Source: Paraurantiacibacter namhicola
GTDB taxonomy: Bacteria; Pseudomonadota; Alphaproteobacteria; Sphingomonadales; Sphingomonadaceae
Direction: 5' to 3'
Assembly: GCF_001687545.1 (NCBI RefSeq)
Contig: NZ_CP016545.1
Location: 1,349,001-1,413,000 of the forward strand
DNA length: 64,000 bases
Shown here: piece by piece, positions 47,048 through 57,426 of the stretch
Layout: each line of letters starts with the position of its first letter
Numbering within the stretch: position 1 is the stretch's first letter
The notes under the pieces: model-generated
What the model was told of the DNA's origin: nothing
What the model saw: only the letters and a program-made list of their open reading frames with translations
Databases searched by the model: none
Made by a program: the position numbers and the translations under genes

Positions 47048-48994
47048 CTAATTCGCCGGGTTGTGCTCCTGCACGAAGGCAAGCGATGCCTCGAGCATCT
47101 GCTGGCGCGTGGAGGACAGCGACAGCCAGTGGTCCTCGCCCTCCAGCGTGACGAGCTCGTATGGCTTGCGGTGATCCTTCAGCTTGTCCGCCATCTTTTC
47201 GGAGTGGGAGAAGGGCACGACCGTATCGTCTTCGCCGTGGATCAGCATGATTGGCGCGTCCGCCATCTCTGCCGAGCGTAGCGGGGACACCGCCTTCCAG
47301 CCGTCCTTCGGGCCCAGCTGGTCCAGCAGCCCCGTCCGCGTCACTCTCCGGCGGCCGGATCCCCGATATTCCTGGCTGTACAGGTCGCCGATGTCGCTCA
47401 CCGGGGCCACGGCGACAGCGCATTTGTAAATGCCCTGCTGCAACGTCACACCCGCCAGCGCCGCATATCCGCCATAGCTCGCACCGACGATACAGGCACG
47501 CTGCGGATCGACGATGCCAGCCTCGGCGAGGGCGGACAGTCCGTCGGAAATATCGGTCTGCATGGCCCGGCCCCATTGGCCGTATCCAGCGCGCCTGAAG
47601 GCATCGTCGCGATTGGTGGAACCCCGGAAATTGGGCTGGAACACGGCATAGCCCCGCGACGCGAAAGCCTGTGCCCACCAGTCGAATTCTTCCTTGTCGT
47701 GCGAGGATGGCCCGCCGTGAGGCAGCATGATGACCGGCAGGTTCTTAGCCTCGATCCCGGGAGGCAATGTGAGGATGCCGTCCAGCTCCAATCCGTCTGC
47801 CGCAACATATTCGAAAGTCGTGACCGACCCGACCTTGTCCGGCGCGATGGCCGGCCTTTCGGTGCCGATGTCGCGAACCTGGTTGGTCTCAAGATCTACG
47901 AGATAATACGTGCCACTGTTCGCACTTCCGCTCGCCTGGACCACCGCCATGCTGAAATCCGGCGCCCAGTCGAGAACCCGATAATGAAGATCGTCGAACG
48001 AGTTCTTGAGCGATGAGACGGCATTCTGCATCTCGGCGTCTTCAAAGAAGGGCTCACCGCTTTCGTCGACATAGCCTGTCAGATTTCCGGTTGCCGGGTC
48101 GAAATGCACCCGGTCCACGTCGACGCCGGGCAGGAAGGGTTGTGCACCGCCGCCTTCCAGCGACACTTCGAACAGGTTCATTTTCCCTTCGTCGTCATAC
48201 TCGGCGTAGATAACGGATGTCCCGTCATAGCCCAGACCTACCAGGCCCACGCGCCCTGCTTCCTGCCGGCCCTTCGCCAATCGCTCGCCGTCTGCGTTCT
48301 CGATAGTCCAGTCGCCATCATTGCGGCTGATTTCGAAAGTCGCGGCGACTTCACCCTGCGCGTCGATCAGCCAATCACGGTTCGTCCCGCTGCGACCGGC
48401 GGACGCCACACGCTTGCTGGTCCTGCTCCCGACTTCGTAACGATAGAGGTGCGGCCGCCCATGATCGAATACCCAGCGCCCGTTCTGGTTCTGTAGCTCC
48501 AAAGCGCCGAAGAACAGGTTCCATTCACCATCGATCTGGCGCGTTCCGTAAGAGCCGAAGATAGAGCTGACCAGTTTTGCCTCGTCGGCGAAGACACGCT
48601 GCACCTGGCCGTTTCCAAAGATCGGCGCGATCAGGGCAATGGAGAATTCGGCCTTGTCGGTGGTAAATCCATCGAGTTCCTGCGTGTGCCCGGCCACCAG
48701 CATGATGCGGTCATTGCCGACCCATTTGATGTAACGAACCTTGATGGTCCCCACGGACATCGACCGGATAAAGCTCATGTCCTTATTGAAGAGAAGGACG
48801 ACGTGATTGCCCTGCTTGGTCGCGAGAACGGCCAGTTTCTCGCCATCCGGGGACAGCACGGCATCGCTCATCAAGGGCAAGGCCCCGTAAGCCTCCAGCG
48901 GAGGCGGCGTATCGGGCGTATCGGACTGGGCCATGCCAGCCTGGCCGCAGCAGAGCATGACGATCGCAAGGAACGCCGAGAAAATCCGGAACAT
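47048..48994 (-). CDS. Secreted S9 family prolyl oligopeptidase-type peptidase
   Basis: A 648-residue exported serine peptidase. Start ATG 48994 gives a signal peptide (MFRIFSAFLAIVMLCCGQAGMAQ). The N-terminal part is a beta-propeller-like region with repeating DGEKLAV/GTSVIYAEY blocks; the C-terminal alpha/beta hydrolase has the nucleophile GASYGGYAAL, Asp in HGEDDTVVP and His in EGEDHWLS. It resembles acyl-aminoacyl peptidase/dipeptidyl peptidase relatives common in sphingomonads. Monocistronic, between dapA and smpB. Confidence 0.93.
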   Translation of the reverse strand: MFRIFSAFLAIVMLCCGQAGMAQSDTPDTPPPLEAYGALPLMSDAVLSPDGEKLAVLATKQGNHVVLLFNKDMSFIRSMSVGTIKVRYIKWVGNDRIMLVAGHTQELDGFTTDKAEFSIALIAPIFGNGQVQRVFADEAKLVSSIFGSYGTRQIDGEWNLFFGALELQNQNGRWVFDHGRPHLYRYEVGSRTSKRVASAGRSGTNRDWLIDAQGEVAATFEISRNDGDWTIENADGERLAKGRQEAGRVGLVGLGYDGTSVIYAEYDDEGKMNLFEVSLEGGGAQPFLPGVDVDRVHFDPATGNLTGYVDESGEPFFEDAEMQNAVSSLKNSFDDLHYRVLDWAPDFSMAVVQASGSANSGTYYLVDLETNQVRDIGTERPAIAPDKVGSVTTFEYVAADGLELDGILTLPPGIEAKNLPVIMLPHGGPSSHDKEEFDWWAQAFASRGYAVFQPNFRGSTNRDDAFRRAGYGQWGRAMQTDISDGLSALAEAGIVDPQRACIVGASYGGYAALAGVTLQQGIYKCAVAVAPVSDIGDLYSQEYRGSGRRRVTRTGLLDQLGPKDGWKAVSPLRSAEMADAPIMLIHGEDDTVVPFSHSEKMADKLKDHRKPYELVTLEGEDHWLSLSSTRQQMLEASLAFVQEHNPAN

Positions 48995-49120
48995 CTTTGA
49001 GCCCCCACCCAAAATCGTTTGTAATCAAGGCTAAAGCTGGCACGATTGCCGGGCCTGTGCAAGCCGGTTTGCCGCTTGTCCTTGGCCTTTGGCAAAGAGG
49101 TCACTAAGTGCACCTGCCTT

Positions 49121-49603
49121 ATGGCACGCCCGAAACCAGCTACCTTCGACAAGCAGAAGACCGTCGCGGACAATCGCCGTGTGCGGTTCGATTACCATGT
49201 GGACGAGACCTTCGAGGCCGGCATCGCGCTGGTCGGGACCGAGGTGAAGAGCCTGCGCGCCGGGCAGGGCAGCATCAAGGAAAGCTATGCCGAGGTGCGC
49301 GATGGGCAGGTCTGGCTGGTCAATGCCAACATCCCGGAATTCAGCCACGGCAACCGCAACAACCATGAGCCCAAGCGCCCGCGCAAGCTGCTGATGCACG
49401 AGCGCGAGATCGAGAAGCTGTTCGGCGCGGTGGAGCGCAAGGGCATGACGCTGGTCCCGCTGTCGGTCTATTTCAACGGTCGCGGCCGGGCGAAGGTCGA
49501 ACTGGCCCTGGCCAAGGGCAAGCAGGCGCATGACAAGCGCCAGACCATCAAGGACCGGGACTGGAAACGGGACAAGGCCCGCCTGATGCGCGACCGCGGC
49601 TGA
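49121..49603 (+). CDS. smpB: SsrA-binding protein SmpB
   Basis: tmRNA partner in rescue of stalled ribosomes. 160 residues from ATG 49121 ([25 protein letters not shown]). Conserved blocks: [50 protein letters not shown] and [29 protein letters not shown], the basic C-terminal tail. The frame opens earlier at 49046 but the extra residues do not fit. I found no tmRNA gene in the window. Confidence 0.96.
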   Translation: MARPKPATFDKQKTVADNRRVRFDYHVDETFEAGIALVGTEVKSLRAGQGSIKESYAEVRDGQVWLVNANIPEFSHGNRNNHEPKRPRKLLMHEREIEKLFGAVERKGMTLVPLSVYFNGRGRAKVELALAKGKQAHDKRQTIKDRDWKRDKARLMRDRG

Positions 49604-49719
49604 TCCCTGCTGGCAAAGGGCGCAGCGCGTCCCATATCGAAGGTGATGACCACACCGCCGAAAAGCCCCCGGATACGCTTGCGCTTTGCCGTGCTGCACC
49701 CCATTGCGGGTGGGCTGTG

Positions 49720-50355
49720 ATGGACCGCTTCAAATCAAAGACTTTCCTTGCGGACCTGATCCGCAAATACACGCCCACGCGTGACCAGATGGCGCAGAAC
49801 AAATATCTCGCGCCGATCGCCCACCGCTTCCTGACGCCGGAATTGTGGCGCTTTACAAGGCGGTCCGTCCCGCGCGGCGTGGCGCTGGGCGTGTTCGCAG
49901 GCTTCATCATCCCGGTCGGCCAGATTTTCCTCGCGGCTTTCCTGGCGCTGCCGGCGCGGGCGAATGTGCCGCTTTCTGCGCTCGTCACATTCATCACCAA
50001 TCCCTTCACCTTCCCATTCTGGGCGGTGATGGCGAACAAGCTGGGCGCATTCATCCTGAAGGTCGATAAGCATACGACCGGCGGCTATGCGCAGGACGAG
50101 ATCAGCAGCGGGCGCTGGTCATGGTTCCTGGAGCTGTTCGAAGGGGCTGGCATCACCGTGCTGGTGACCGTGTTCGGCTTCATCGTACTCGCCATCGTGG
50201 GGGCCGCCGTATCCTACCTTTTGTCCAGCCTGGTCTGGCGCATTGTGGTCGGTCGCCGGTGGCGCAGGCGCGAAAAGGCCGAGGCCGCAGCTGCCGTGGC
50301 CGCGGGTGCAGGAAAGGCCGCCGCACCGCGTGATGGTGGGGCGAACGAGGCATGA
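49720..50355 (+). CDS. DUF2062 membrane protein
   Basis: A 211-residue protein with an N-terminal cytosolic part and three or four hydrophobic helices. The DUF2062 pattern is clear: RRSVPRGVALGVFAGFIIPVGQIFLAAFLALPARANVPLSALVTFITNPFTFPFWAVMANKLG. The C-terminus is Arg/Ala-rich. ATG 49720 is preferred over GTG 49717. Its stop overlaps the cckA start (ATGA), so the two are translated together, an arrangement that may link it to envelope or cell-cycle signalling, though its role is unknown. Confidence 0.87.
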   Translation: MDRFKSKTFLADLIRKYTPTRDQMAQNKYLAPIAHRFLTPELWRFTRRSVPRGVALGVFAGFIIPVGQIFLAAFLALPARANVPLSALVTFITNPFTFPFWAVMANKLGAFILKVDKHTTGGYAQDEISSGRWSWFLELFEGAGITVLVTVFGFIVLAIVGAAVSYLLSSLVWRIVVGRRWRRREKAEAAAAVAAGAGKAAAPRDGGANEA

Positions 50356-52841
50356 AGCTGCCGAGCGCCATGCCAAAGGCCCTGCCCGATGTGATTGCCG
50401 GCGCGATGCCGGGCCGCGGCGGGATGGAAGCCGCGCTTGTGGTTGGCGCTGCGCTGCTCAGCATCCTCGCCTTCCACCTCTTTATCGGCAAGGCGGCGGC
50501 CACGGCTGCCTTTGCCGCCGGACTGGGTCTGATTGCCGCCATCGGCTGGCTCAGCCAGCGGCGCGGCGCTGCGCCCGATACCGCCGATGCAGCGCAGGAG
50601 CCGGACTGGGCGGCGACGGTGGCCGCTACCGCGCAGCCGGACCGGGCCGTTGCCATCACTGACCGCGCCAACCGGCTGGTCTGCGCCAATGCCACCTTCG
50701 AATTGTGGTTCGGATCGAGCCATGCGCCGCCGCACCTGCCGGTGGACGGCGCTTCCGGAGAGAAACTTGCCCGCGCCGCGCGGGCTGGCTGGCGTGACGG
50801 GACGGCAGAACCGGTCAAGATCGCGGACGAGGATCGCAGCTGGACGGCAGATGTGGTGCGTGCCGGGCGGCGGGACGAATATCTCGTGTGGCGCTTCGCC
50901 CCGATCGTGCGCGAGGAGCCGCTTCTGCAGCTCGGCAAGGCCGTCGCGGGCGATTTTGGCCGGATGCTCAGCGCGGCGGGAATAGAGGCGGCACTGGTCG
51001 GCGGCGACGGGGCGATCCGCGCGGTCAATCCCGGCTTCGCGCGGCGCGCTGCAGGCGATGTGAAGGCGCGCATGACGGGGCAGGACTTCGTCGCGCAATT
51101 GCGGGCCGACGACCGCGAGCGCATCTATTTCGCGCGCGAGGGCCGCAAGGGGCCGCCGCAGACGCTGGTGCAGATCCCGCTGGCCGATCCTGCCGCAACT
51201 GCGGAGCAGGCCGCCACGGCGCCGTCTGTCATGCTGCTGCTGGATGCCGGCATCGGCCTTGGCGGCTGGGGCGGCGATGCGCAGGGCCATGCGCAGCAGT
51301 TGGAGGCTTTACTGGAGCAATTGCCGCTGGGCCTCGCCATGACGGACCGCGACGGCCATTTCCTGTTCGCCAACCCGGCATTCCGGCGCGCGGCGGGCAT
51401 ATCCGGCCCCTCGCTGCCGCCATACCCTTCCGACCTGGTGATCCGGGCGGACAAGACCGCGATCAGCGATGCCGTGCGCCGCTATGGCAAGGGGCCGGCC
51501 TCCAGCGGGGACATAGCCGTGCGCCTCGCCAGCCAGCCGGATGATCCGGTCAGCCTGGGCCTGGCCGGAGTGCGCGGGCTGGGTGAGGCGGCGGTGATGG
51601 TCAGCCTGGCCGATACCAGCGAGGAAACGCGCCTGAAACGGCAGGTGGCACAGGCCACGAAGATGCAGGCTGTGGGCCAGCTGGCAGGCGGCGTGGCGCA
51701 CGATTTCAACAATGTGCTGACCGCCATCATCGGCTATTGCGACCTCATGCTGCTGCGCCACACGCCGGGTGACAGCGATTACGACGATATCCAGCAGATC
51801 AAGGCCAATTCCAACCGCGCCGCCAGCCTGACGCGCCAGCTGCTCGCCTTCAGCCGCCAGCAGACGCTGCGGCCCGAAGTGCTGCAATTGCCCGATGTGA
51901 TCAGCGAGGTCAGCCAGCTGCTGAAACGCCTGATGGGCGCGAAGATTACGCTCAAGACGCATCACGACCGCGACCTTGGCCCCGTGCGCGCCGACCCGCG
52001 CCAGCTGGAGCAGGTGATCGTCAATCTTGCGGTCAACGCGCGCGACGCAATCCAGCAGGCGGGCGGAGGAGAGACTGCGTCCGGCACGCTGACCTTCGCA
52101 ACCCGCCGGGTGCGCGCGACCGATATCCAGCGCATGCGCAGCGAGATCATCCCGGCTGGCAATTATACCGCCCTGATCGCGCAGGACACGGGCGGCGGCA
52201 TCCCGCAGGCCTCGCTGCCCAAGATCTTCGAGCCGTTTTTCACCACGAAGGAGCAGGGCAAGGGCACCGGCCTGGGCCTCTCCACCGTGTACGGGATCGT
52301 GAAGCAGTCCGGCGGCTTCATCTTTGCGGACAATGTGACCGATGCCGATGGCCGCCGCGGGGCGCGCTTCTCCATCTACCTGCCCGTCTATGAAGGCGAC
52401 ATGCCCGAGGATGCCGAGGCCGACGCGTCGGACGAGAGCCATGACTGGTCCAGGGGTGCCCGCATCCTGCTGGTGGAGGACGAGGACATGGTCCGCGCCG
52501 TCGCCGAACGCGCGCTTGCCCGCGCGGGCCACACCGTCACCACCGCCGCCGATGGCGAGGAAGGGCTTGCCGCCTACGCAAAGGGCGAAGGCTTCGACAT
52601 CGTCGTGTCCGACGTGGTCATGCCCGGCATGGACGGGCCGACCATGGTAAAGGCGCTGCGCAAGCAGCAGGGCGACCTGCCGGTGCTGTTCATGTCCGGC
52701 TATGCCGAGGAGCAGCTGCGCGAGGAAATCGACGTGGCCAACATGCACTTCCTGGCCAAGCCATTCAGCGTCCAGCAGATCGGAGATGCCGTGACGAAGG
52801 CGCTGAATGCGTCCGGCCCGGGTGCGCGCAAGGGCGCCTAA
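50352..52841 (+). CDS. cckA: Hybrid histidine kinase CckA (cell-cycle / CtrA pathway)
   Basis: 829-residue membrane hybrid kinase that, in alphaproteobacteria, passes phosphate through ChpT to CtrA. Two N-terminal membrane helices (about 25-68), PAS-like regions, then the HisKA H-box QLAGGVAHDFNNVLTAIIGY with His450, an ATPase domain (NLAVNARDAI, EPFFTTKEQGKGTGLGLSTVYGIVKQSGG) and a C-terminal receiver with Asp754 (VVSDVVMPGMDG) and Lys in FLAKPFSV. The H-box and TTKEQGKGTGLGLS wording is typical of CckA. The start overlaps the DUF2062 stop. A CtrA-like site is present at 5326-5351. Confidence 0.94.
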   Translation: MKLPSAMPKALPDVIAGAMPGRGGMEAALVVGAALLSILAFHLFIGKAAATAAFAAGLGLIAAIGWLSQRRGAAPDTADAAQEPDWAATVAATAQPDRAVAITDRANRLVCANATFELWFGSSHAPPHLPVDGASGEKLARAARAGWRDGTAEPVKIADEDRSWTADVVRAGRRDEYLVWRFAPIVREEPLLQLGKAVAGDFGRMLSAAGIEAALVGGDGAIRAVNPGFARRAAGDVKARMTGQDFVAQLRADDRERIYFAREGRKGPPQTLVQIPLADPAATAEQAATAPSVMLLLDAGIGLGGWGGDAQGHAQQLEALLEQLPLGLAMTDRDGHFLFANPAFRRAAGISGPSLPPYPSDLVIRADKTAISDAVRRYGKGPASSGDIAVRLASQPDDPVSLGLAGVRGLGEAAVMVSLADTSEETRLKRQVAQATKMQAVGQLAGGVAHDFNNVLTAIIGYCDLMLLRHTPGDSDYDDIQQIKANSNRAASLTRQLLAFSRQQTLRPEVLQLPDVISEVSQLLKRLMGAKITLKTHHDRDLGPVRADPRQLEQVIVNLAVNARDAIQQAGGGETASGTLTFATRRVRATDIQRMRSEIIPAGNYTALIAQDTGGGIPQASLPKIFEPFFTTKEQGKGTGLGLSTVYGIVKQSGGFIFADNVTDADGRRGARFSIYLPVYEGDMPEDAEADASDESHDWSRGARILLVEDEDMVRAVAERALARAGHTVTTAADGEEGLAAYAKGEGFDIVVSDVVMPGMDGPTMVKALRKQQGDLPVLFMSGYAEEQLREEIDVANMHFLAKPFSVQQIGDAVTKALNASGPGARKGA

Positions 52842-52925
52842 TTCAATCATGTGACATTATTACATCAGGCTTGACGAAGCCTGTGCCGCGGCGCATGCTT
52901 CCCCTTCAAATCTGAGGGGAATTCG

Positions 52926-54407
52926 ATGCTTCGTCCCGCTTTCGGCCTTGCGGCCTCCGCTTTCGCGCTCTCGCTTGCAATGCCGGCCAATGCCCAGACG
53001 CCGACAGACCCGGACGAAACGGCGCAGGGCGATGTCAGCGTCACCATTTATTCCGACGGACGCGCGCTGGTGCAGGACGTGCGCCAGATCGATATCCCGC
53101 GCGGCCGCAGCACGATCGAATTTCCCGACGTATCCGCCCGCATCCAGGCGCAAACGCTCAGCTTCAATGCGGCGGGCGCGGGCATTATCGAGCAGAATTT
53201 CGATTACGACATCCTGACGCCTGCCAAGCTGATGGAAAAGCACGTCGGCAAGCAGGTAACGCTGGTTCGCACCAACCCGGCAACCGGCGCCGTCACGCGC
53301 GAGAATGCGACCGTGCTGTCCGTGGCAGGCGGCGTGGTGGTGCGCATCGGCGACCGGATCGAGGTGTTGAAGGACGATGGCCTGCCCGTGCGCGTCGTGT
53401 TCGACCGCGTGCCTTCCAATCTGCGCGCCCGCCCGACGCTGTCCGTCACGGTGGATAGCGCGCAGGGCGGCCGCCGCCCGGCCTCCATCCGCTACCTGAC
53501 GCCGGGGCTGAACTGGGGCGCGGATTATGTCGCGCTGTATGACGAGAATGGCGGCCTGATCGACATGCAAGGCTGGGTCACGTTGCAGAACAACACGGGC
53601 ACCACCTTCCACAATGCCGATACGCTGCTGGTCGCGGGCGGCGCGGGAAGCGGCGTCGGCTCCTATGGCAATGCGCAGGTGGATCCGGGCACGGAAACGG
53701 CGGACCGCGAGCAGCTCGGCGATTTCTACCTTTACCCGCTGCCGGGCCGCACCACGATCGCGCAGGCGCAGACCAAGCAGGTCAGCTTCCTGGACGTGCA
53801 GGGCGTGCCCGCCCGCAAGATCTATGCCCGCGGCGTGGGCTGGCTGACGTCCGACCGGCGGCCGATGAATGTCACCAGCCAGCTGGCCTTTTCCACCAGC
53901 CGCACGGCGGGGCTGGGTGACGCTCTGCCGCAGGGCACGGTGCGCTTCTACCAGCGCGATGCGCAGGGCAATCCGCAATTCGTGGGCGAGGATAATATCG
54001 GCCACACCCCGATGGGGAGCATGTTGACGCTCGACCTGGGCGAAGCCTTCGATGTGACGGTGCAGGCCGCAGTGATCAGCCGCGACAAGATCAGCAGGGG
54101 CGAGTTCGAGCGCAGCGCCCGCTACCGCGTCATCAAGGATGGTGAGGTGAGCACGATCGAAGTGGAGCGCGAGATCGATTATTATCGTACCACCATGCGT
54201 TACACCTTCACCAATGCGAAGCCGGTGCCGACCGACGTGCAGCTGACGCAGGCCGGGCTGGATCGCGGGTGGTGGAGCCGTGACTTCCGCGTCGTGTCTG
54301 AGGATGTGGCGGGCGAGCAGCTCGATCTCGACCGGCGCCGCTACACCGTCACCGTGCCTGCCAATGGCAAGCGGGTGGTCGAGGTCACGTACGAAACCAA
54401 GTATTGA
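52926..54407 (+). CDS. DUF4139 domain secreted protein (first of tandem pair)
   Basis: A 493-residue exported protein, signal peptide to about MPANAQ. The N-terminal strand block VTIYSDGRALVQDVRQIDIPRGRSTIEFPDVSARIQAQTL and the later SIRYLTPGLNWGADYVALYDENGG, GWVTLQNNTGTTFHNADTLLVAGG are typical of DUF4139 proteins. No catalytic motif known. GAGGGG precedes ATG 52926. It is followed 11 nt later by a diverged copy in the same orientation, so they are one operon. Confidence 0.87.
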   Translation: MLRPAFGLAASAFALSLAMPANAQTPTDPDETAQGDVSVTIYSDGRALVQDVRQIDIPRGRSTIEFPDVSARIQAQTLSFNAAGAGIIEQNFDYDILTPAKLMEKHVGKQVTLVRTNPATGAVTRENATVLSVAGGVVVRIGDRIEVLKDDGLPVRVVFDRVPSNLRARPTLSVTVDSAQGGRRPASIRYLTPGLNWGADYVALYDENGGLIDMQGWVTLQNNTGTTFHNADTLLVAGGAGSGVGSYGNAQVDPGTETADREQLGDFYLYPLPGRTTIAQAQTKQVSFLDVQGVPARKIYARGVGWLTSDRRPMNVTSQLAFSTSRTAGLGDALPQGTVRFYQRDAQGNPQFVGEDNIGHTPMGSMLTLDLGEAFDVTVQAAVISRDKISRGEFERSARYRVIKDGEVSTIEVEREIDYYRTTMRYTFTNAKPVPTDVQLTQAGLDRGWWSRDFRVVSEDVAGEQLDLDRRRYTVTVPANGKRVVEVTYETKY

Positions 54408-54418
54408 GGCCGCGGCCG

Positions 54419-56053
54419 ATGCGCCTCCTGCGTCATGCATTGATACCGCTGCTGGCGGCTGGCTGGCTGGCCGCTCCCGCCGCCGCGCAGGATCGCGTGC
54501 AGGTGACGGCAGGCGAGCCGGGCGACATTGCGGTGACGGTCTATCGCGACCCCGCGCGCGGCGAGGGCGATGCGATGGACCGCGAATGGCCGCAAGGCTT
54601 CGCCATGATCACCGAGACCCGGCAGGTCACGCTGCCGCCAGGCCGCTCGCAATTGCGTTTCGTGGGCGTGGCGGAAGGCATGGTGGCCGTCACCGCCATC
54701 GTCACCGGCCTGCCGGGCGGCACGATAGAGCAGAACCAGGACGCCAACCTTCTCAGCCCCGCATCCCTGGTCGACGGGACGCTGGGCAACCGCGTGCGCA
54801 TCACCCGCACCAATCCCGCCACGGGGGAGCAGGTGGCCAGCTCCGCAATCATCCGCACGCAGGCCAATGGCGGCATCGTCCTGCAGATGGACGAAGGCTT
54901 TGAGGCCGTGCGCTGTTCCGGCGTGCCGGAGAAGCTGGTGTTCGACCAATTGCCGCAGGGCCTCGTCCCGCAGCCGGTGTTCTCCGTCGACACGATGTCG
55001 CCCGAAGGCGGGACTTACACCGTCCAGCTGACCTATCTCGCATGGGGCTTCGACTGGGAGGCCAGCTATGTCCTGACCGTGCCGGAAGGCGGGCAGGGCA
55101 GCGAATTGCCGTTCAAGCTGCTCAGCTGGCTGACAATCGTGAACGATAACGGGCAGAGCTTCCCGGACGCGCAGCTGATGGCCGTGGCGGGCACGCTGAA
55201 TGTGGAAAGCGATTACGAGGACCTGGCCGAACCGCCCACCGCGCCGCCACTGCAGCTGACATGCTATCCCATCGGCAATACTGCGGCGGGCAGTCCCTAT
55301 GCGCAGTATGACCGGCGATACCGCGCGGGATATGCCGGTGTTCCTCCACCTCCGCCACCTCCGCCGCCGCCCGCACCGGCAATGATCCCTGTCGCGCGCA
55401 ATGCGGCGGACAATGAAGTCATCGTGACCGGCGCGAAGATGGTCGCATCGGAAGAGGACCTCGGCGACCTGAAGCTTTACCGTGTGCCCGAACCCGTCAC
55501 CGTCGCTGCGCAGTCCAGCAAGCAGGTGCTGTTCCTGGACAAGGACGCCGTGTCCGGCACGCTGATGTACCAGCTCGATTGCCTGCCGGAGGATGACAGC
55601 CGCGGCTTCACCTTTGCCGACCGCCGGATCGAGGTCGAGAATGTGGAGCGGCTGGGCCTTGGCGCCTCGCTGCCCGATGGCGAAGTACTGATCTACGAAT
55701 CGACCTCCTATGGCGACCTTCTGGTAGGGAGCGACCGTGTCCGCGATTACGCCACCGGGCAGGATGTGGAGATTTTGGCAGGCTCCAGTACGCAGGTATC
55801 CGGTCAGTGCACCGCCACGCGCCCGCATGACCATCGCAAGCCGAAGAAATGGGCGAAGAAACGCCTGACACTCCGCAATGCCAATCCGCAGCCTGTGCGC
55901 GTGCGCGTGCAGCTCGCATGGTCCGGCCAGTGGGATGTGCGCGGCCTGCGCGGCACGCGGGTGAAGGACGGCTTCATCGTCTACGAGCTGGACGTGCCGG
56001 CCAATGGCACGCGGACCCTGGACTGGCGTACAAGGCCCTCCGTCATCGACTGA
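54419..56053 (+). CDS. DUF4139 domain secreted protein (second of tandem pair)
   Basis: A 544-residue exported protein, signal peptide MRLLRHALIPLLAAGWLAAPAAAQ. It repeats the layout of its neighbour (NLLSPASLVDGTLGNRVRITRTNPATGE versus DILTPAKLMEKHVGKQVTLVRTNPATGA) and has YLAWGFDWEASYVLTV in place of LNWGADYVALY. It carries extra material: a run of ten prolines near residue 305 and a Lys-rich stretch (RKPKKWAKKR). ATG 54419 is chosen over a TTG at 54404 that overlaps the previous stop. A gene duplication followed by divergence is evident; role unknown. Confidence 0.85.
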   Translation: MRLLRHALIPLLAAGWLAAPAAAQDRVQVTAGEPGDIAVTVYRDPARGEGDAMDREWPQGFAMITETRQVTLPPGRSQLRFVGVAEGMVAVTAIVTGLPGGTIEQNQDANLLSPASLVDGTLGNRVRITRTNPATGEQVASSAIIRTQANGGIVLQMDEGFEAVRCSGVPEKLVFDQLPQGLVPQPVFSVDTMSPEGGTYTVQLTYLAWGFDWEASYVLTVPEGGQGSELPFKLLSWLTIVNDNGQSFPDAQLMAVAGTLNVESDYEDLAEPPTAPPLQLTCYPIGNTAAGSPYAQYDRRYRAGYAGVPPPPPPPPPPAPAMIPVARNAADNEVIVTGAKMVASEEDLGDLKLYRVPEPVTVAAQSSKQVLFLDKDAVSGTLMYQLDCLPEDDSRGFTFADRRIEVENVERLGLGASLPDGEVLIYESTSYGDLLVGSDRVRDYATGQDVEILAGSSTQVSGQCTATRPHDHRKPKKWAKKRLTLRNANPQPVRVRVQLAWSGQWDVRGLRGTRVKDGFIVYELDVPANGTRTLDWRTRPSVID

Positions 56054-56113
56054 CAGGCTGCGCGTGGCCGGGCGCAAAAGTCCGCCGTTCGACGCTTGTT
56101 AGAAAAAACTTTC

Positions 56114-56128
56114 GTTCTCCCCTTGTTC
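56114..56128 (+). promoter_or_regulatory. SOS box (LexA site) of recA
   Basis: GTTC-TCCCCTT-GTTC is an exact alphaproteobacterial LexA motif GTTC-N7-GTTC, 76 bp before the recA start. Confidence 0.92.
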
Positions 56129-56204
56129 TCGTGGAACAAAGGCGGTACACGGGTTTCCGTTGAAGAGTTTGTAACGACCCTAGAAACCTGACGGAGGCCA
56201 TGCG

Positions 56205-57272
56205 ATGGCAAGTGCAAATCTGAAGCTCGTCGAAAAGGAAAATAACGTGGACCGTCAGAAGGCGCTGGACGCCGCACTCGCGCAGATCGACCGTGCCTTT
56301 GGCAAGGGATCGGCCATGAAGCTGGGCAGCAAGGAAGCGATGAACGTGGAATCGATTTCCACCGGTTCGCTCGGCCTGGATATCGCCCTTGGCATTGGCG
56401 GCCTGCCCAAGGGCCGCGTCATCGAGGTGTACGGGCCGGAAAGCTCGGGCAAGACCACGCTGGCGCTGCACGTGCTGGCAGAAGCGCAGAAGGGCGGCGG
56501 CACGGTTGCCTTCGTCGATGCGGAACACGCGCTGGACCCGGTCTATGCCCGCAAGCTGGGCGTCGATATCGACGAGCTGATCATCTCGCAGCCCGACACG
56601 GGTGAGCAGGCGCTGGAAATCGTCGATACGCTGGTTCGCTCCAACGCGATCGACGTGCTGGTGGTCGACTCCGTCGCCGCCCTGGTCCCGCGCGCCGAAA
56701 TCGAAGGCGAGATGGGTGACAGCCACGTCGGCCTGCAGGCCCGCCTCATGTCGCAGAGCCTGCGCAAGCTGACCGGCTCCATCAACCGTTCCAAGTGCAT
56801 GGTGATCTTCATCAACCAGCTGCGCATGAAGATCGGCGTGATGTACGGCAATCCGGAAACCACGACGGGCGGCAACGCGCTGAAGTTCTACGCGTCTGTC
56901 CGCCTCGACATCCGCCGCACCGGCCAGATCAAGGACCGTGACGAGGTGATCGGCAACTCCACCCGCGTGAAGGTGGTGAAGAACAAGGTCGCCCCGCCGT
57001 TCAAGCAGGTCGAATTCGACATCATGTACGGGGAAGGCATTTCCAAGATCGGCGAGATCCTCGACCTCGGCGTGAAGGCCGGCCTGGTGGAGAAGTCCGG
57101 TTCCTGGTTCAGCTATGACAGCGTCCGCATCGGCCAGGGCCGCGAGAACGCCAAGACCTTCCTGAAAGAGAATCCCGAAATGTGCGCCAAGTTGGAGGCT
57201 GCGATCCGCGGCAAAACCGACGAGGTGGCCGAGGAGATGATGACGGGGCCGGACGCGAACCCCGAAGACTGA
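56205..57272 (+). CDS. recA: Recombinase RecA
   Basis: DNA strand-exchange ATPase and SOS coprotease, 355 residues. Walker [10 protein letters not shown] (77-85), Walker B-type [10 protein letters not shown] and the L2-type [28 protein letters not shown] are intact. GGAGG lies 7 nt before ATG 56205; an out-of-frame ATG at 56200 sits between them. A perfect SOS box is upstream, so LexA control is expected together with uvrA. A copy of the dispersed 20-bp motif lies 40 bp after the stop. Confidence 0.98.
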   Translation: MASANLKLVEKENNVDRQKALDAALAQIDRAFGKGSAMKLGSKEAMNVESISTGSLGLDIALGIGGLPKGRVIEVYGPESSGKTTLALHVLAEAQKGGGTVAFVDAEHALDPVYARKLGVDIDELIISQPDTGEQALEIVDTLVRSNAIDVLVVDSVAALVPRAEIEGEMGDSHVGLQARLMSQSLRKLTGSINRSKCMVIFINQLRMKIGVMYGNPETTTGGNALKFYASVRLDIRRTGQIKDRDEVIGNSTRVKVVKNKVAPPFKQVEFDIMYGEGISKIGEILDLGVKAGLVEKSGSWFSYDSVRIGQGRENAKTFLKENPEMCAKLEAAIRGKTDEVAEEMMTGPDANPED

Positions 57273-57311
57273 TCCTCAAGAGGGTGGTGGCGGTTATTCG
57301 CCCCTGGACAG

Positions 57312-57331
57312 TGTAACACCTGTCACACCTT
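57312..57331 (+). repeat. Dispersed 20-bp motif, copy B
   Basis: TGTAACACCTGTCACACCTT between recA and the methyltransferase gene, identical over the core to copy C (63048-63067, opposite strand) and one mismatch from copy A (28005-28024). It contains the imperfect palindrome GTGTAAC-ACCT-GTCACAC and reads in the direction of the downstream gene. Confidence 0.8.
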
Positions 57332-57426
57332 ACCGAACCGGGGCCGGCGCGGCACATCCTGCGGGATGCGCGCCGGCCTCCTTCGTTTGGTGTTGCAGTC
57401 TCGATTTGCCGCAGTACGGACATGGC

